Shown here: positions 53,403-64,000 of the stretch, in pieces
How positions within the stretch are numbered: position 1 is the stretch's first letter
How the letters are laid out: every line of letters begins with the position of its first letter
Assembly (NCBI RefSeq): GCF_014926405.1
Contig: NZ_JACXXJ020000004.1
Coordinates: 310,001-374,000, forward strand
Length of the DNA: 64,000 nt
Reading direction: 5' to 3'
Source: Agrobacterium vitis
Lineage (GTDB): Bacteria > Pseudomonadota > Alphaproteobacteria > Rhizobiales > Rhizobiaceae
The notes under the pieces: model-generated
What the model was told of the DNA's origin: nothing
What the model saw: the letters and a program-made list of their open reading frames with translations, nothing else
Database searches by the model: none
Position numbers and translations under genes: made by a program

Positions 53403-53756
53403 AACGAGCACGTTGGGAGAGTAGTAATACTTGTCCGTGAAGTCGATGACCTTCTTACGCTCGTCGGTAATCGACATGGAACTCCAGATAACGTCGAACT
53501 TCTTGGCAAGCAGAGCCGGGATGATACCGTCCCATGCGACATCAACGATCTCGCACTTGGCCTTCATCTGCTTGCAAACGGCGTCCATGAGGTCGATTTC
53601 CCAACCCTGCCATTTGCCGCTGGCATCTTTTACTGAGAACGGTGCGTAAGGCTCAGCGGCCACGCCGAAACGAATGACATCGTCAGCAGCGGAGGGCGAC
53701 TTGGTCATGCCGAATGTTGCGGCGATGACGGACAGTACAATTGCGATCTTTTTCAT
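53403..53756 (-). pseudogene. Amino-acid-type ABC binding protein, truncated by IS21
   Basis: The first 118 codons of a family 3 solute-binding protein. The signal peptide is MKKIAIVLSVIAATFG followed by SPSAA, and the mature part has RFGVAAEPYAPFSVKDASG. WQGWEIDLMDAVCKQM and FDVIWSSMSITDERKKVIDF (about residues 88-107) are typical of the fold. The frame then runs into the IS21 right end after PNVLVC. About half of the expected 250 residues is missing and is not found left of the IS. The gene is upstream-adjacent to an amidase and was probably part of an amino acid or amide uptake unit. Confidence 0.9.
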
Positions 53757-53792
53757 GTTTTAATTCCCCTTTTTTTGTTGCTGGCAGATTTA

Positions 53793-55145
53793 TCAGGTCG
53801 AGCCGGTCTCCAGTCGGCCCAAAGCTTCGCAGACGGAAAACAGATAGTTTTCCGTGTTTCTAGGCGTTGTGATCTGGATGGATGCTGGAAGCGCACCCGC
53901 CATGGGCACCGGCATTGCAAGCGCTGGTACACCGAAAAAGTTTGCCCAGCGGCGAAAGTGACCTCCGGCCAAGCCATAAGGCATGAAGTCGTTTCCCACT
54001 GCCGTCTGCTCGTCCGACAGGCGTGGTGCAAGCCCGGGCACAACTGGCGTCACCAGAACATCGACTTCTGACAACAGTCTGTGAAATTCACCTTGGATTT
54101 GCGCTTGGTACGCGACCGCTGATTGATAGGCGGCTTCTGAAATCAAGGCTCCATTCGATAGAAACGTGCGAACCGCTGCCCCAACCCGCCCGGGATGCGC
54201 TTCGACAAGCGGGCCATAGAAAGCCGTGAACTCATACACCAGGATTGTCAGCCCTGCTTCGCGAACCTCGCGGGCAAACCGGAATGGGAGGACCTGGATT
54301 TGCGCGCCTGCCCTTCGTGCTAAGGCCAGAAACGCGTCATGTGCGGTTGCAATTGCGGGGTCAACCGCTGCTGCATATAAATCAGGGCAGAGACCAATTC
54401 GCATTCCCGCAACCGACACGCGTCTCTTCTCCGGCGTATCGATTCCTGCCATGGCATAATGAAGCAGACGGGCATCCGCCACGTTTCTAGCGATTGGACC
54501 GATTGTATCGAAGGTCGGCGCGGTGGGCATCGTGCCTGTCGGGTCAATGACACCATTGGTTGGCTTGAACCCCACGAGACCGGTCGCTGCGGCGGTGGAG
54601 CGGTTCGATCCACCGGTGTCGGTTCCGATGGCGGCAATACAAAAGCCCGCCGCTACGGCTGCCGCCGAACCGCTGCTCGTTCCGCCGGTGCCTCTTTCGG
54701 CGTCCAGCGGATTGACAACCTTTCCGTACCAGGGATTATCGTGGTTGCCTGCCGTGAGTTCGTGCAGATTGCTTTTGCCAATGATGATCGCGCCAGCCGA
54801 TCTCAGGTTTGCCACACAACGGGCGTCGTTCACTGCATGGTCCCCGTTGAGCAGGCGAGATCCACCAGTCGTTTGCCAGCCACGAACATCGATCATGTCT
54901 TTGATCGCAACGGGAATACCGTGCAGTGGGCCAATTCGTTTTCCGGCTCGAATTGCCGCTTCCGCTAGTTGCGCTTCTTCAAGCGCCTCCGCACGCGCTA
55001 TGAAGATCATCGCTCCAAGTTTATCGTTCTGTTCCTGGATACGCTCAAGGCACGTCTTGACGACCGAGAGGGGCGACAATCCTTCCAGAAACTGGCCTTG
55101 AGCTTGGGTAATCGTCTGAGGAAAGGGTTTCGCCACCAGGTTCAC
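53793..55145 (-). CDS. Amidase signature family enzyme
   Basis: A 450-residue amidase. The catalytic lysine lies in PLHGIPVAIKDMID (about residues 73-86). The glycine/serine motif GTGGTSSGSAAAVAAGF (about 152-168) supplies the cis-Ser, and TDTGGSNRSTAAATGLVGFKPTNG (about 175-198) the Ser nucleophile. It resembles GatA-like aliphatic/aromatic amidases. The start is GTG 55145. It precedes the interrupted binding-protein gene on the same strand, so the two probably took up and hydrolysed an amide. The substrate is unknown. Confidence 0.9.
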   Translation of the reverse strand: MNLVAKPFPQTITQAQGQFLEGLSPLSVVKTCLERIQEQNDKLGAMIFIARAEALEEAQLAEAAIRAGKRIGPLHGIPVAIKDMIDVRGWQTTGGSRLLNGDHAVNDARCVANLRSAGAIIIGKSNLHELTAGNHDNPWYGKVVNPLDAERGTGGTSSGSAAAVAAGFCIAAIGTDTGGSNRSTAAATGLVGFKPTNGVIDPTGTMPTAPTFDTIGPIARNVADARLLHYAMAGIDTPEKRRVSVAGMRIGLCPDLYAAAVDPAIATAHDAFLALARRAGAQIQVLPFRFAREVREAGLTILVYEFTAFYGPLVEAHPGRVGAAVRTFLSNGALISEAAYQSAVAYQAQIQGEFHRLLSEVDVLVTPVVPGLAPRLSDEQTAVGNDFMPYGLAGGHFRRWANFFGVPALAMPVPMAGALPASIQITTPRNTENYLFSVCEALGRLETGST

Positions 55146-55777
55146 TCACTCTCAGGTCTTGGCTTTAGTCAAAATGACGCTAACAGGTCGATTTCAGACT
55201 TCCTAATTCCTGCAGGCCGTGGGTTGATTACCAATAGTTATAACGCTGCGGCCACAGCATGTGTGGATCAGGACAGACAGTTCGCTTCAATGTTGGATTT
55301 CCGTTCTGTGGCGGTAAACGATACCCGCTGGCCGTTCACTATAGCCGCGAGTTATTCTGTATTCCTCGACGTGAAGAGCACAGGTCCCAAAAAGATTCGG
55401 AACTTACAGTCCGTCCAAGAATCGCCGCTGGCCGTCTGCAAATGGCAATTTCTGCGCTTCCGGTACTCACGTACGTTAAGTACGCTCCGTTCCGGTTCTC
55501 AAAATCACCATTTTCGCCAGACCAGCAGCAATTCTTGAACAGACTGTTAGAGACCTCGTTTTATTAACTAAGTCGCTGATTTATGTTCTTTTGGGGCATC
55601 GCCCATAATATTGGCAAGTCATCCGGCCTGGTTGGACCGTGCGACAGAAGCGGCGAGCCTCTGTCGCAAAGACTGCCGCTCTTCTCTATCGCGCCATTTT
55701 TTGCAGAGATTACAAACTGTAACCACCGCGGTTTCCTTAATCGCGGTGGTTATTCTGTTGCAACGGTCTGTTCAGAT
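55146..55777. other. Intergenic region upstream of the amidase
   Basis: No supported gene in 632 bases. A short imperfect repeat, CGTAC-N5-GTACG, lies near 55470. The hairpin at 55720-55752 is given separately. Open frames lack starts with ribosome sites and have no family features. Confidence 0.45.
55720..55752 (-). terminator. Stem-loop after the Old Yellow Enzyme gene
   Basis: An 11-bp stem, TAACCACCGCG / CGCGGTGGTTA, with an 11-base loop, 26 bases beyond the minus-strand stop. There is no long T-run. Confidence 0.6.
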
Positions 55778-56869
55778 TCAGGCCGTTCTGTAGCGTTCCA
55801 GCCAGTGAGCATATGGTGCGGGAAGTGTCCAGGACGGCTTGTCGATACCTAGCTCAAGCGCCGCTTGATAAGGCCAATGGCTGTTGGCAAGCAGCGGGCG
55901 GCCAAGCGACACCATATCTACAAAATCGTCTGCGATCAGTGCATCGGCCTGCTTTGGCTCGCTGATGAACCAGCTCGTGGTGGCGGGAAGTCCAACCTCA
56001 CGCCGTACCCGTTGGGCGATCGGCCCCATGAAAGCAGGCCCCCAAGGAATATTCGCGGTCGGCGTGGAGAAGCCAATGCTGACATCAATAATGTCGAGGC
56101 CGCCAGCCTTGAAGCGGCGAACCATTTCGATCCCCTCTTCAAGGTCGTTCGAACCATCGAATTCGGTCACGCCAAAGCGAGCGGCAAGCGGTAGATGTTC
56201 GGGCCAGACATCGCGAACAGCAGCCAGCATTTCGAGCAGAAATCTCGCTCGTCCGTCAAAGTCACCGCCATAATTGTCTGTGCGCTTATTAGACCAGGTC
56301 GAAAAGAAGCTTTGTCCGAGATAGCCATGAGCAAAGTGAAGCTCAAGCCATTCAAAGCCAGCGGCCAGCGCCCGCTTCGCCGCAGAGACAAAGTCTGCCT
56401 TGATACGCTCGATATCGGCAAGGGTCATGGCCTGCGGCACCTTGCCAAGATTTGCTCCGAACGCAATGGCGGATGGTGCCAGCGTTTCCCAGCCACGCGG
56501 GTCAGACCCGGAAATATGGTCGTCTCCCTCCCATGGACGATTGGCGCTCGCTTTGCGGCCCGCGTGTCCGATCTGAATCCCAGGAACGGCACCTGCCGCC
56601 TTCATCAAATGCACCGCTTTTTTCCAAGGCTCAATCTGCTCATCGTTCCAGATGCCTGCGCATCCGGGAGTGATCCGGCCTTCTGGCGATACTGCTGTCG
56701 CCTCAGCGACCACCAAACCTGCCCCGCCGCGCGCGAGTCCAGCCAGATGGACGTGATGCCAGTCATTGATAATGCCGTCCTCGGCCGAATACTGGCACAT
56801 CGGCGATACCGCAATGCGATTTCGCAGTGTTATGCCTTTGAGTGTGAAAGGGGTAAACAAGGATGACAT
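55778..56869 (-). CDS. Old Yellow Enzyme family NADPH:flavin oxidoreductase (YqjM class)
   Basis: A 363-residue FMN enzyme. It has the thermophilic-like/YqjM Cys motif SPMCQYSAEDG (about residues 22-32) and IQIGHAGRKAS (near 98-108). The catalytic His pair is in LELHFAHGYLGQSFFS (near 173-188). These enzymes reduce activated C=C bonds of enones and related electrophiles. ATG 56869 has TTGGAG upstream. The divergent ArsR-type gene and the operator between them suggest induction by a reactive electrophile or quinone. Confidence 0.92.
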   Translation of the reverse strand: MSSLFTPFTLKGITLRNRIAVSPMCQYSAEDGIINDWHHVHLAGLARGGAGLVVAEATAVSPEGRITPGCAGIWNDEQIEPWKKAVHLMKAAGAVPGIQIGHAGRKASANRPWEGDDHISGSDPRGWETLAPSAIAFGANLGKVPQAMTLADIERIKADFVSAAKRALAAGFEWLELHFAHGYLGQSFFSTWSNKRTDNYGGDFDGRARFLLEMLAAVRDVWPEHLPLAARFGVTEFDGSNDLEEGIEMVRRFKAGGLDIIDVSIGFSTPTANIPWGPAFMGPIAQRVRREVGLPATTSWFISEPKQADALIADDFVDMVSLGRPLLANSHWPYQAALELGIDKPSWTLPAPYAHWLERYRTA

Positions 56870-56914
56870 GGAGACTCCAATTGATCGTTATAAATGCACA
56901 TATATATTTTCGAT

Positions 56915-56934
56915 AGTTCGATTACAATCGAACT
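56915..56934. promoter_or_regulatory. Candidate ArsR-type operator
   Basis: A near-perfect palindrome, AGTTCGATT-AC-AATCGAACT, with 9-bp arms and a 2-base centre. It lies midway between the divergent Old Yellow Enzyme and ArsR genes, 34 bases before the ArsR start. It is the obvious site for the adjacent repressor, controlling both genes. Confidence 0.75.
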
Positions 56935-56967
56935 TTGCAACAACACCTTGTGATGCTAGAATGAATC

Positions 56968-57279
56968 ATGCGCGCCATCCCACATCCCGCTTTGAAAGAC
57001 GTTACTCTCACCCAGATGCTCTACGCTCTCAGCGACCCTGTACGGCTGGGCGTCGTGCGTCAGCTTTCAAATGAGGGACAGGCCACATGCTCTGCACTGG
57101 ATGGGGGCCGGCCGAAGTCCAGCATGTCCCACCACTTTAAAGTCTTGAGAGAAGGCGGCCTGGTTTTTACCCGCACAGATGGACCAACGCACTTGAACGA
57201 GCTGCGCCGTGAAGAGATCGATGAGCGATTTCCGGGTCTATTGGACGCTGTCCTGGCCGTATCAGACGAGCCGGGCTGA
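56968..57279 (+). CDS. ArsR/SmtB family transcriptional regulator
   Basis: A 103-residue winged-helix regulator. The HTH region is LSDPVRLGVVRQLSNEG near residues 21-37 and KSSMSHHFKVLREGGLVFTRTDG near 51-73. It has no CxC metal-binding motif; its only cysteine is in ATCSALDG. It is therefore more likely redox or ligand sensing than metal sensing. It is divergent from the Old Yellow Enzyme it probably represses. Confidence 0.9.
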   Translation: MRAIPHPALKDVTLTQMLYALSDPVRLGVVRQLSNEGQATCSALDGGRPKSSMSHHFKVLREGGLVFTRTDGPTHLNELRREEIDERFPGLLDAVLAVSDEPG

Positions 57280-57527
57280 CGGCACCGCACGGTGGTCCCA
57301 TGGTGGTTGATAGCCGCCCGGCTCGGTTGTAATTTGAAGGCCAAATGGCTTTGGATCTGGTGACCAACGTCAAACGTGAAATGCCGTCAAAGCCCTTCTG
57401 CATTCATCTGCACGCCAATATCGTAAATGTTTGATCGACATCTCGGGTGCAGCCTTGAGGGGATCGAACCTACGACCCCATGGTTGATATTCGAGGGAAG
57501 GCCTAAAATATCAGGCTGTATTGAGGC

Positions 57528-60685
<3,158 letters not shown>

Positions 60686-61081
60686 AATCGTTCCATCCCA
60701 TATTTGACATTGGCGACATCCTCGTCCGTGCCGAGCAATTCGAACTTGTAAAGGTACGGTACCCGACATTTCTGTGAGATCACGTCGCCGGCGAGACAGA
60801 ACGTCTCGCCGAAATTACTGTTGCCCGCGGCGATCACGCCCCGGAGATGAGAGCGGTTGTCCGCATCATTGAGGAAGCGGATGACCTGTTTTGGAACGGC
60901 CCCTTTGCCATCGTCACCCGAATAGGTTGGCACGATCAGAACATAAGGTTCATTGATCGACGCATTGCCGCTCCGTGGGCTGACGGGGATACGTGACGCG
61001 CGCAAACCAAGCTTGCCGACAAAGCGATGGGTGTTTTCCGACGCACTGGAAAAATAGACAATCAGCCCCATCGCCAGACAC

Positions 61082-61303
61082 TCACGCCAACGCGTTGATC
61101 ATGTCGGGACGAAAACCCGCCCAATGGGTATCGCCAGCGATGACGACGGGAACCTGCCGATAGCCAAGACCTTGAACCTTGGCATAGGCATCCTCATCGA
61201 CGGAAATGTCGACGATGTGGTAGTCGAGGCCCTGGCGATCGAGCGCGCGGGTGGTTGCGCTGCACTGGACGCAGGCAGGTTTGCTGTAAACGGTGATGGT
61301 CAT
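61082..61303 (-). CDS. nrdH: NrdH glutaredoxin-like electron donor
   Basis: A 73-residue thioredoxin-fold protein. The redox motif is CVQC in [22 protein letters not shown] (about residues 6-27) and the cis-Pro segment GYRQVPVVI is near 51. ATG 61303 is preferred because GAGGA has 4-base spacing to it. Only 1 base separates GAGGA from the adjacent ATG. It is the first gene of nrdHIEF and re-reduces NrdE. Confidence 0.95.
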   Translation of the reverse strand: MTITVYSKPACVQCSATTRALDRQGLDYHIVDISVDEDAYAKVQGLGYRQVPVVIAGDTHWAGFRPDMINALA

Positions 61304-61583
61304 CATATCCTCGTTGGGTTTTGATTTTTGGCCGCAGAAAGGCCTCCGAAGACGTCGTTGCCGACGCTCGTTTCTGGACATTGAGTGGGAGAATGACAGG
61401 AGCTCAGACGCTCTTCAGCGACCGTCTTCGTTTAAACGCCGGACCGTTACAGGAAAAATCACGCATGCCTTCACCCCGAAGTGTTTTGACGGATTGTCGG
61501 CAAGGAAACGCGGACAAGCGACATCATATCGCTTGCCGTCACGCGACCTTCCGGGCACCCCGCCCGTGGACGTTTTCGTTTGA
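61304..61583. other. nrdH leader downstream of the riboswitch
   Basis: A 280-base stretch between the riboswitch and nrdH with no gene. It presumably contains the expression platform and leader. I could not assign a single terminator or sequestering helix with confidence. Confidence 0.45.
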
Positions 61584-61745
61584 GGCAGGTCTCCTGGCTC
61601 GCGGGTCGTCGCATCCATCCTCGCCTTCCCGAAACATGATGTTTCAGTGGCTTTCACTGGACAAATGCTCGCCGCTTACAGTTGCGGGGGCAGCTTCGGC
61701 ATTGCCCGACCATCTCTGGTCCGGCGCACCGCATTCCCGTCTTAG
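61584..61745 (-). promoter_or_regulatory. Cobalamin (B12) riboswitch
   Basis: Reading the minus strand from 61745, all main cobalamin-riboswitch consensus blocks appear in order: GGGAATGCGGTG, then GCTGCCCCCGCAACTGTAAG (the B12-box region), GCCACTG, GGGAAGGCGAGGA and AGCCAGGAGACCTGCC. Length and order match the classical adenosylcobalamin aptamer. It lies 280 bases upstream of nrdH on the same strand. It should repress the B12-independent class Ib reductase when cobalamin is plentiful, leaving a class II enzyme elsewhere to make deoxynucleotides. Confidence 0.93.
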
Positions 61746-61778
61746 CTTTCGATTCATACGGAGAATCGAAAGAACCTC

Positions 61779-61796
61779 GAACACTATATATGGTAT
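61779..61796. promoter_or_regulatory. Candidate NrdR box
   Basis: The sequence GAACACTATATATGGTAT closely resembles the NrdR box (ACACTATATnTnGTGT). It lies just upstream of the riboswitch with respect to nrdH, where the promoter is expected. Only one clear box is seen, while NrdR usually binds a pair. Confidence 0.5.
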
Positions 61797-61897
61797 ACGA
61801 GGTTGAGTTTTCGTCAACAACTATACCGCCTAACGGATAGCTCTCCCCAGGAAAAATGCAGTAGCTTTTCAACCGCACGACACGATCGTTGGCACTC

Positions 61898-62107
61898 ATG
61901 GCCGAAGGACTCGATCTGCATGACCGTGCGCTTCAGTTGTTGCGCGATGCCGAAGAAATCGAACAGGTGGCGAAAGCCGAACGGGCGGATACCCTTCGCC
62001 TTTCGGATTGGGCCTATCGGACTTGGCCTATCAGACTGGGCCTTAATCCATTGGCTGACTGGAATGAGAGAGGATGCTACGGGCGGAGATCACACTCGAA
62101 TTCATGA
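61898..62107 (+). CDS. Possible small protein of unknown function
   Basis: A 69-codon frame beginning ATG at 61898. The first 40 residues ([20 protein letters not shown], then [12 protein letters not shown]) look like an amphipathic helical protein with good codon use. The rest is less protein-like and overlaps a short imperfect direct repeat around 62010-62045. There is no clear ribosome-binding site and no recognised family. It could be a truncated gene. Confidence 0.3.
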   Translation: MAEGLDLHDRALQLLRDAEEIEQVAKAERADTLRLSDWAYRTWPIRLGLNPLADWNERGCYGRRSHSNS

Positions 62108-62152
62108 AACTTCGTACTTGCGCGCCAGACGTTTGATGCCTAAATTTGGATA

Positions 62153-63142
62153 ATGTCTGATCATTCGTCTCAACGGTTGTCGCCGTCAAATATCCCAATG
62201 GATGCGCTGAGCGAAGTTCTACAAGACTTTCGCTTGAGTGGGGTCAATTATGGGCGTTGCGAACTGCGACATCCGTGGAGCATTGCCCTGCCGCAGCAAC
62301 AACTGCTTCGGTTCCACTTTGTCAGCCAAAGTCCATGCTGGATTCATACCGAAGCCCAAGGGTGGCAGGAATTGCATGATGGGGATCTGGTGCTACTGCC
62401 GCAAGGTATCGCACATCGATTGGCCAGTGCGCCGGATGTTGAGGGCGACTCGCTCAAAAGCTGTCAGATAAAAAGGTTGAGCAGCAAGGTTTGCGAATTG
62501 GTGCGGGAAGGAACTGGGGCGACCAGCACTCTTTTCTGCGGTTCCATGGCGTTGAGCGCATATGCCCTTGATCCTTTGATCGCCTTGATGCCGCCAATCA
62601 TCAAGGGCTGCGATGTCGCTGGCAATGACCCGGTTATTGGCCCCCTGCTGGCGGCTATGACCGCAGAGGCTTCACAGCCCCAGATGGGCAGCGCGACGAT
62701 CCTGTCGCGTATGGCTGACTTGCTCGTCGCGCGGCTTATCCGCTGTTGGGTCAATTGCAGCGGAGCCGCAACCACCGGCTGGCTCGCCGCCATCCGAGAC
62801 CCCCATCTTGGCCGTGTGTTGGCAGCCATGCACCGCGATCCCGGCCATAACTGGACGCTTGAAAGCCTTGCCGGTGTCGCGGGCCAATCGCGCTCGATCT
62901 TTGCTGAACGCTTCAGCGCTATTTTAGGAGAAGGCGCGGCACGCTATCTCGCTCGCCTGCGCATGCAGCTTGCCCGTGAGTTGTTGGCGCAAGGTGGCAT
63001 GTCAGTTGCCGAGGTTGCATCTCGCCTGGGCTATGAATCCGAGGCCTCCTTTGCCCGCGCTTTCAAACGCATTACCACAGTCTCACCCGGCGTTGTGCGC
63101 CGCACAGTTTCCGGACGAACGGACATGGTTTTCGGATTTTAA
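62153..63142 (+). CDS. AraC family transcriptional regulator with cupin-6 domain
   Basis: A 329-residue regulator. The N-terminal AraC-binding/cupin-like domain is at about residues 15-190 (SGVNYGRCELRHPWSIALPQQ; DGDLVLLPQGIAHRL). The C-terminal double HTH lies near 225-325 (WTLESLAGVAGQSRSIFAERFSAILGEGAARYL and VAEVASRLGYESEASFARAFKRI). It precedes an MFS exporter on the same strand by 60 bases and probably controls it. Confidence 0.92.
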   Translation: MSDHSSQRLSPSNIPMDALSEVLQDFRLSGVNYGRCELRHPWSIALPQQQLLRFHFVSQSPCWIHTEAQGWQELHDGDLVLLPQGIAHRLASAPDVEGDSLKSCQIKRLSSKVCELVREGTGATSTLFCGSMALSAYALDPLIALMPPIIKGCDVAGNDPVIGPLLAAMTAEASQPQMGSATILSRMADLLVARLIRCWVNCSGAATTGWLAAIRDPHLGRVLAAMHRDPGHNWTLESLAGVAGQSRSIFAERFSAILGEGAARYLARLRMQLARELLAQGGMSVAEVASRLGYESEASFARAFKRITTVSPGVVRRTVSGRTDMVFGF

Positions 63143-63202
63143 GCTACATATAGTCCCAAATCTTTCGTCTATGAAGTGCTTCTGGATTCAGGAGATACGT
63201 CA

Positions 63203-64000
63203 ATGACGGACAGAACATCACAATTTAACAGCGCGGATATAGACCTCGATACCGCTGAGCCGGTTGCGTGGAGCCCTGCCACCTGGTTTGCCGTCCTTTC
63301 GATGGCGGCCACCAGTTTTGCACTGGTGTCGGCTGAGTTCCTGCCAGCAGGCTTGCTGACGCCAATGGCCCGTGATCTTGGGATCAGCGAGGGAACAGCC
63401 GGACAGGTCGTGACTGCCACGGCTTTCGTGGGGGCCATCACGGCCCTGTTGAGCAATGTCCTGATCGGCAGATTGAACCGCAAGACAGTGTTGGTCGGCC
63501 TTAGTGCGTTGGCAATCGGCTCCAATATTCTTGCAGCGGTGGCGACGGACTTTTGGCTATTGATGCTCGGTCGGGCAGGCCTCGGCATTGCCCTCAGCGG
63601 CTTTTGGGCGCTTTCGGTTGCCGTCGTCGCCAGGTTGGTTGGGGCCAATGCAACAGGACGGGGCATGGCGATCGTCACGCTCGGCGTCTCACTCGCAACG
63701 ATAGCCGCGCCATCGATAGGCGCTTTGATCAGCGATTGGCTGGGCTGGCGCAGCGCCATGTCTATGACGGCGGGACTTGCTGCAATTGCCATGTTGCTAC
63801 AGGTCCTCTGCTTGCCGACGCTGCCTGCAAGCACAAGCAACAGTCTCTCTGATGTTTTTCGGCTGACGCGGCGGCGTGGCGTTCAGCTTGGAATGTTGGC
63901 CATCCTTTTGTTGATGACGGGACATTTTGCCGGCTCGGTTTATGTACGTCCTTTCCTTGAACAGGTGACGCTGCTTGAAACCGGCCCGATTGCCCTGGCA
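63203..64000 (+). CDS. MFS efflux transporter (partial at window end)
   Basis: The first 266 codons of an MFS carrier, cut by the window edge. ATG 63203 has AGGAGA upstream. The sequence shows about seven or eight membrane segments, an early VSAEFLPAGLLTPMARDLGISEGTAGQ typical of the DHA1/YdhP-like drug and arabinose efflux group, and the motif GRLNRKTVLVG in loop 2-3. It is probably an exporter of a toxic or metabolic compound regulated by the adjacent AraC protein. Confidence 0.9.
   Translation, partial: MTDRTSQFNSADIDLDTAEPVAWSPATWFAVLSMAATSFALVSAEFLPAGLLTPMARDLGISEGTAGQVVTATAFVGAITALLSNVLIGRLNRKTVLVGLSALAIGSNILAAVATDFWLLMLGRAGLGIALSGFWALSVAVVARLVGANATGRGMAIVTLGVSLATIAAPSIGALISDWLGWRSAMSMTAGLAAIAMLLQVLCLPTLPASTSNSLSDVFRLTRRRGVQLGMLAILLLMTGHFAGSVYVRPFLEQVTLLETGPIALA

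Noticed and set aside
55465..55500. CGTAC-N5-GTACG repeat considered as an operator
   Set aside because: Arms are only 5 bp and it lies about 330 bases from the nearest gene start, so support is too weak.
55259..55567. 102-codon plus-strand open frame upstream of the amidase
   Set aside because: No ribosome-binding site, atypical composition and no recognisable family; it overlaps only intergenic DNA.
57451..57481. tRNA-like fragment: complementary strand contains GTAGGTTCGATCCCC, similar to a T-arm
   Set aside because: The stem bases do not pair properly and no anticodon or acceptor arms can be built around it, so at most it is a decayed tRNA end or attachment remnant.
61415..61900. Several open frames on both strands across the riboswitch
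   Set aside because: They overlap the highly conserved cobalamin aptamer, which explains the sequence; none has family features.

Overview
The window looks like an accessory stretch of a Rhizobiales genome (Rhizobium/Agrobacterium or Ochrobactrum/Brucella type), perhaps on a secondary replicon. This is inferred from gene content: nrdHIEF behind a cobalamin riboswitch, many ABC uptake systems, LysE and Lrp, an IS21 element, and palindromic intergenic elements resembling the rhizobial RIME family. No rRNA, complete tRNA, CRISPR array or replication origin was seen.

Layout. 1-1.5 kb: an IS transposase tail, then a translationally coupled Lrp regulator and LysE exporter. 1.7-12.7 kb: a carbohydrate locus with a Gfo/Idh/MocA dehydrogenase, a TIM-barrel isomerase, a ROK regulator, a four-gene ABC importer and a divergent GH38 alpha-mannosidase. 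12.9-13.1 kb: a small unannotated TTG-start gene. 13.7-23.9 kb: a hydroxyquinol pathway (intradiol dioxygenase, a tautomerase-like protein, LysR, maleylacetate reductase, a TfdB-like phenol hydroxylase) followed by a branched-chain-type ABC importer that probably takes up an aromatic acid. 23.9-30.8 kb: a meta-cleavage-like module (MhpA-like hydroxylase, PrpD-family protein, extradiol-type VOC enzyme, FAH hydrolase, GlcG-like protein, CMD protein, IclR), whose two promoter regions share a near-identical 21-bp operator.

31-43.5 kb: a second ring-fission and CoA module. It contains an FAH hydrolase, two CMD proteins, an SDR, a dienelactone hydrolase, an acyl-CoA-dehydrogenase-fold monooxygenase and an MFS carrier. 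It continues with an SRPBCC protein, a single-chain CoA-transferase, a DUF35 protein paired with a thiolase-fold protein lacking the catalytic cysteine, a maleate-isomerase-like protein and an IclR. 43.8-50.5 kb: a TonB-receptor-like barrel without a visible plug domain, a flavin reductase, a second paralogous monooxygenase, a dinucleotide-binding reductase and a third IclR. Together these read as a catabolic island for one or more aromatic compounds, from outer-membrane entry through oxygenation, ring fission and CoA-dependent processing. The actual substrate cannot be read from sequence.

50.9-53.4 kb: an IS21-family element that truncates an amino-acid-type binding-protein gene next to an amidase. 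55.8-57.3 kb: an Old Yellow Enzyme divergent from an ArsR-type repressor, with a clear operator between them. 57.5-61.8 kb: nrdHIEF (class Ib ribonucleotide reductase) behind a cobalamin riboswitch and a candidate NrdR box. 62.1-64 kb: an AraC regulator and an MFS exporter cut by the window edge.
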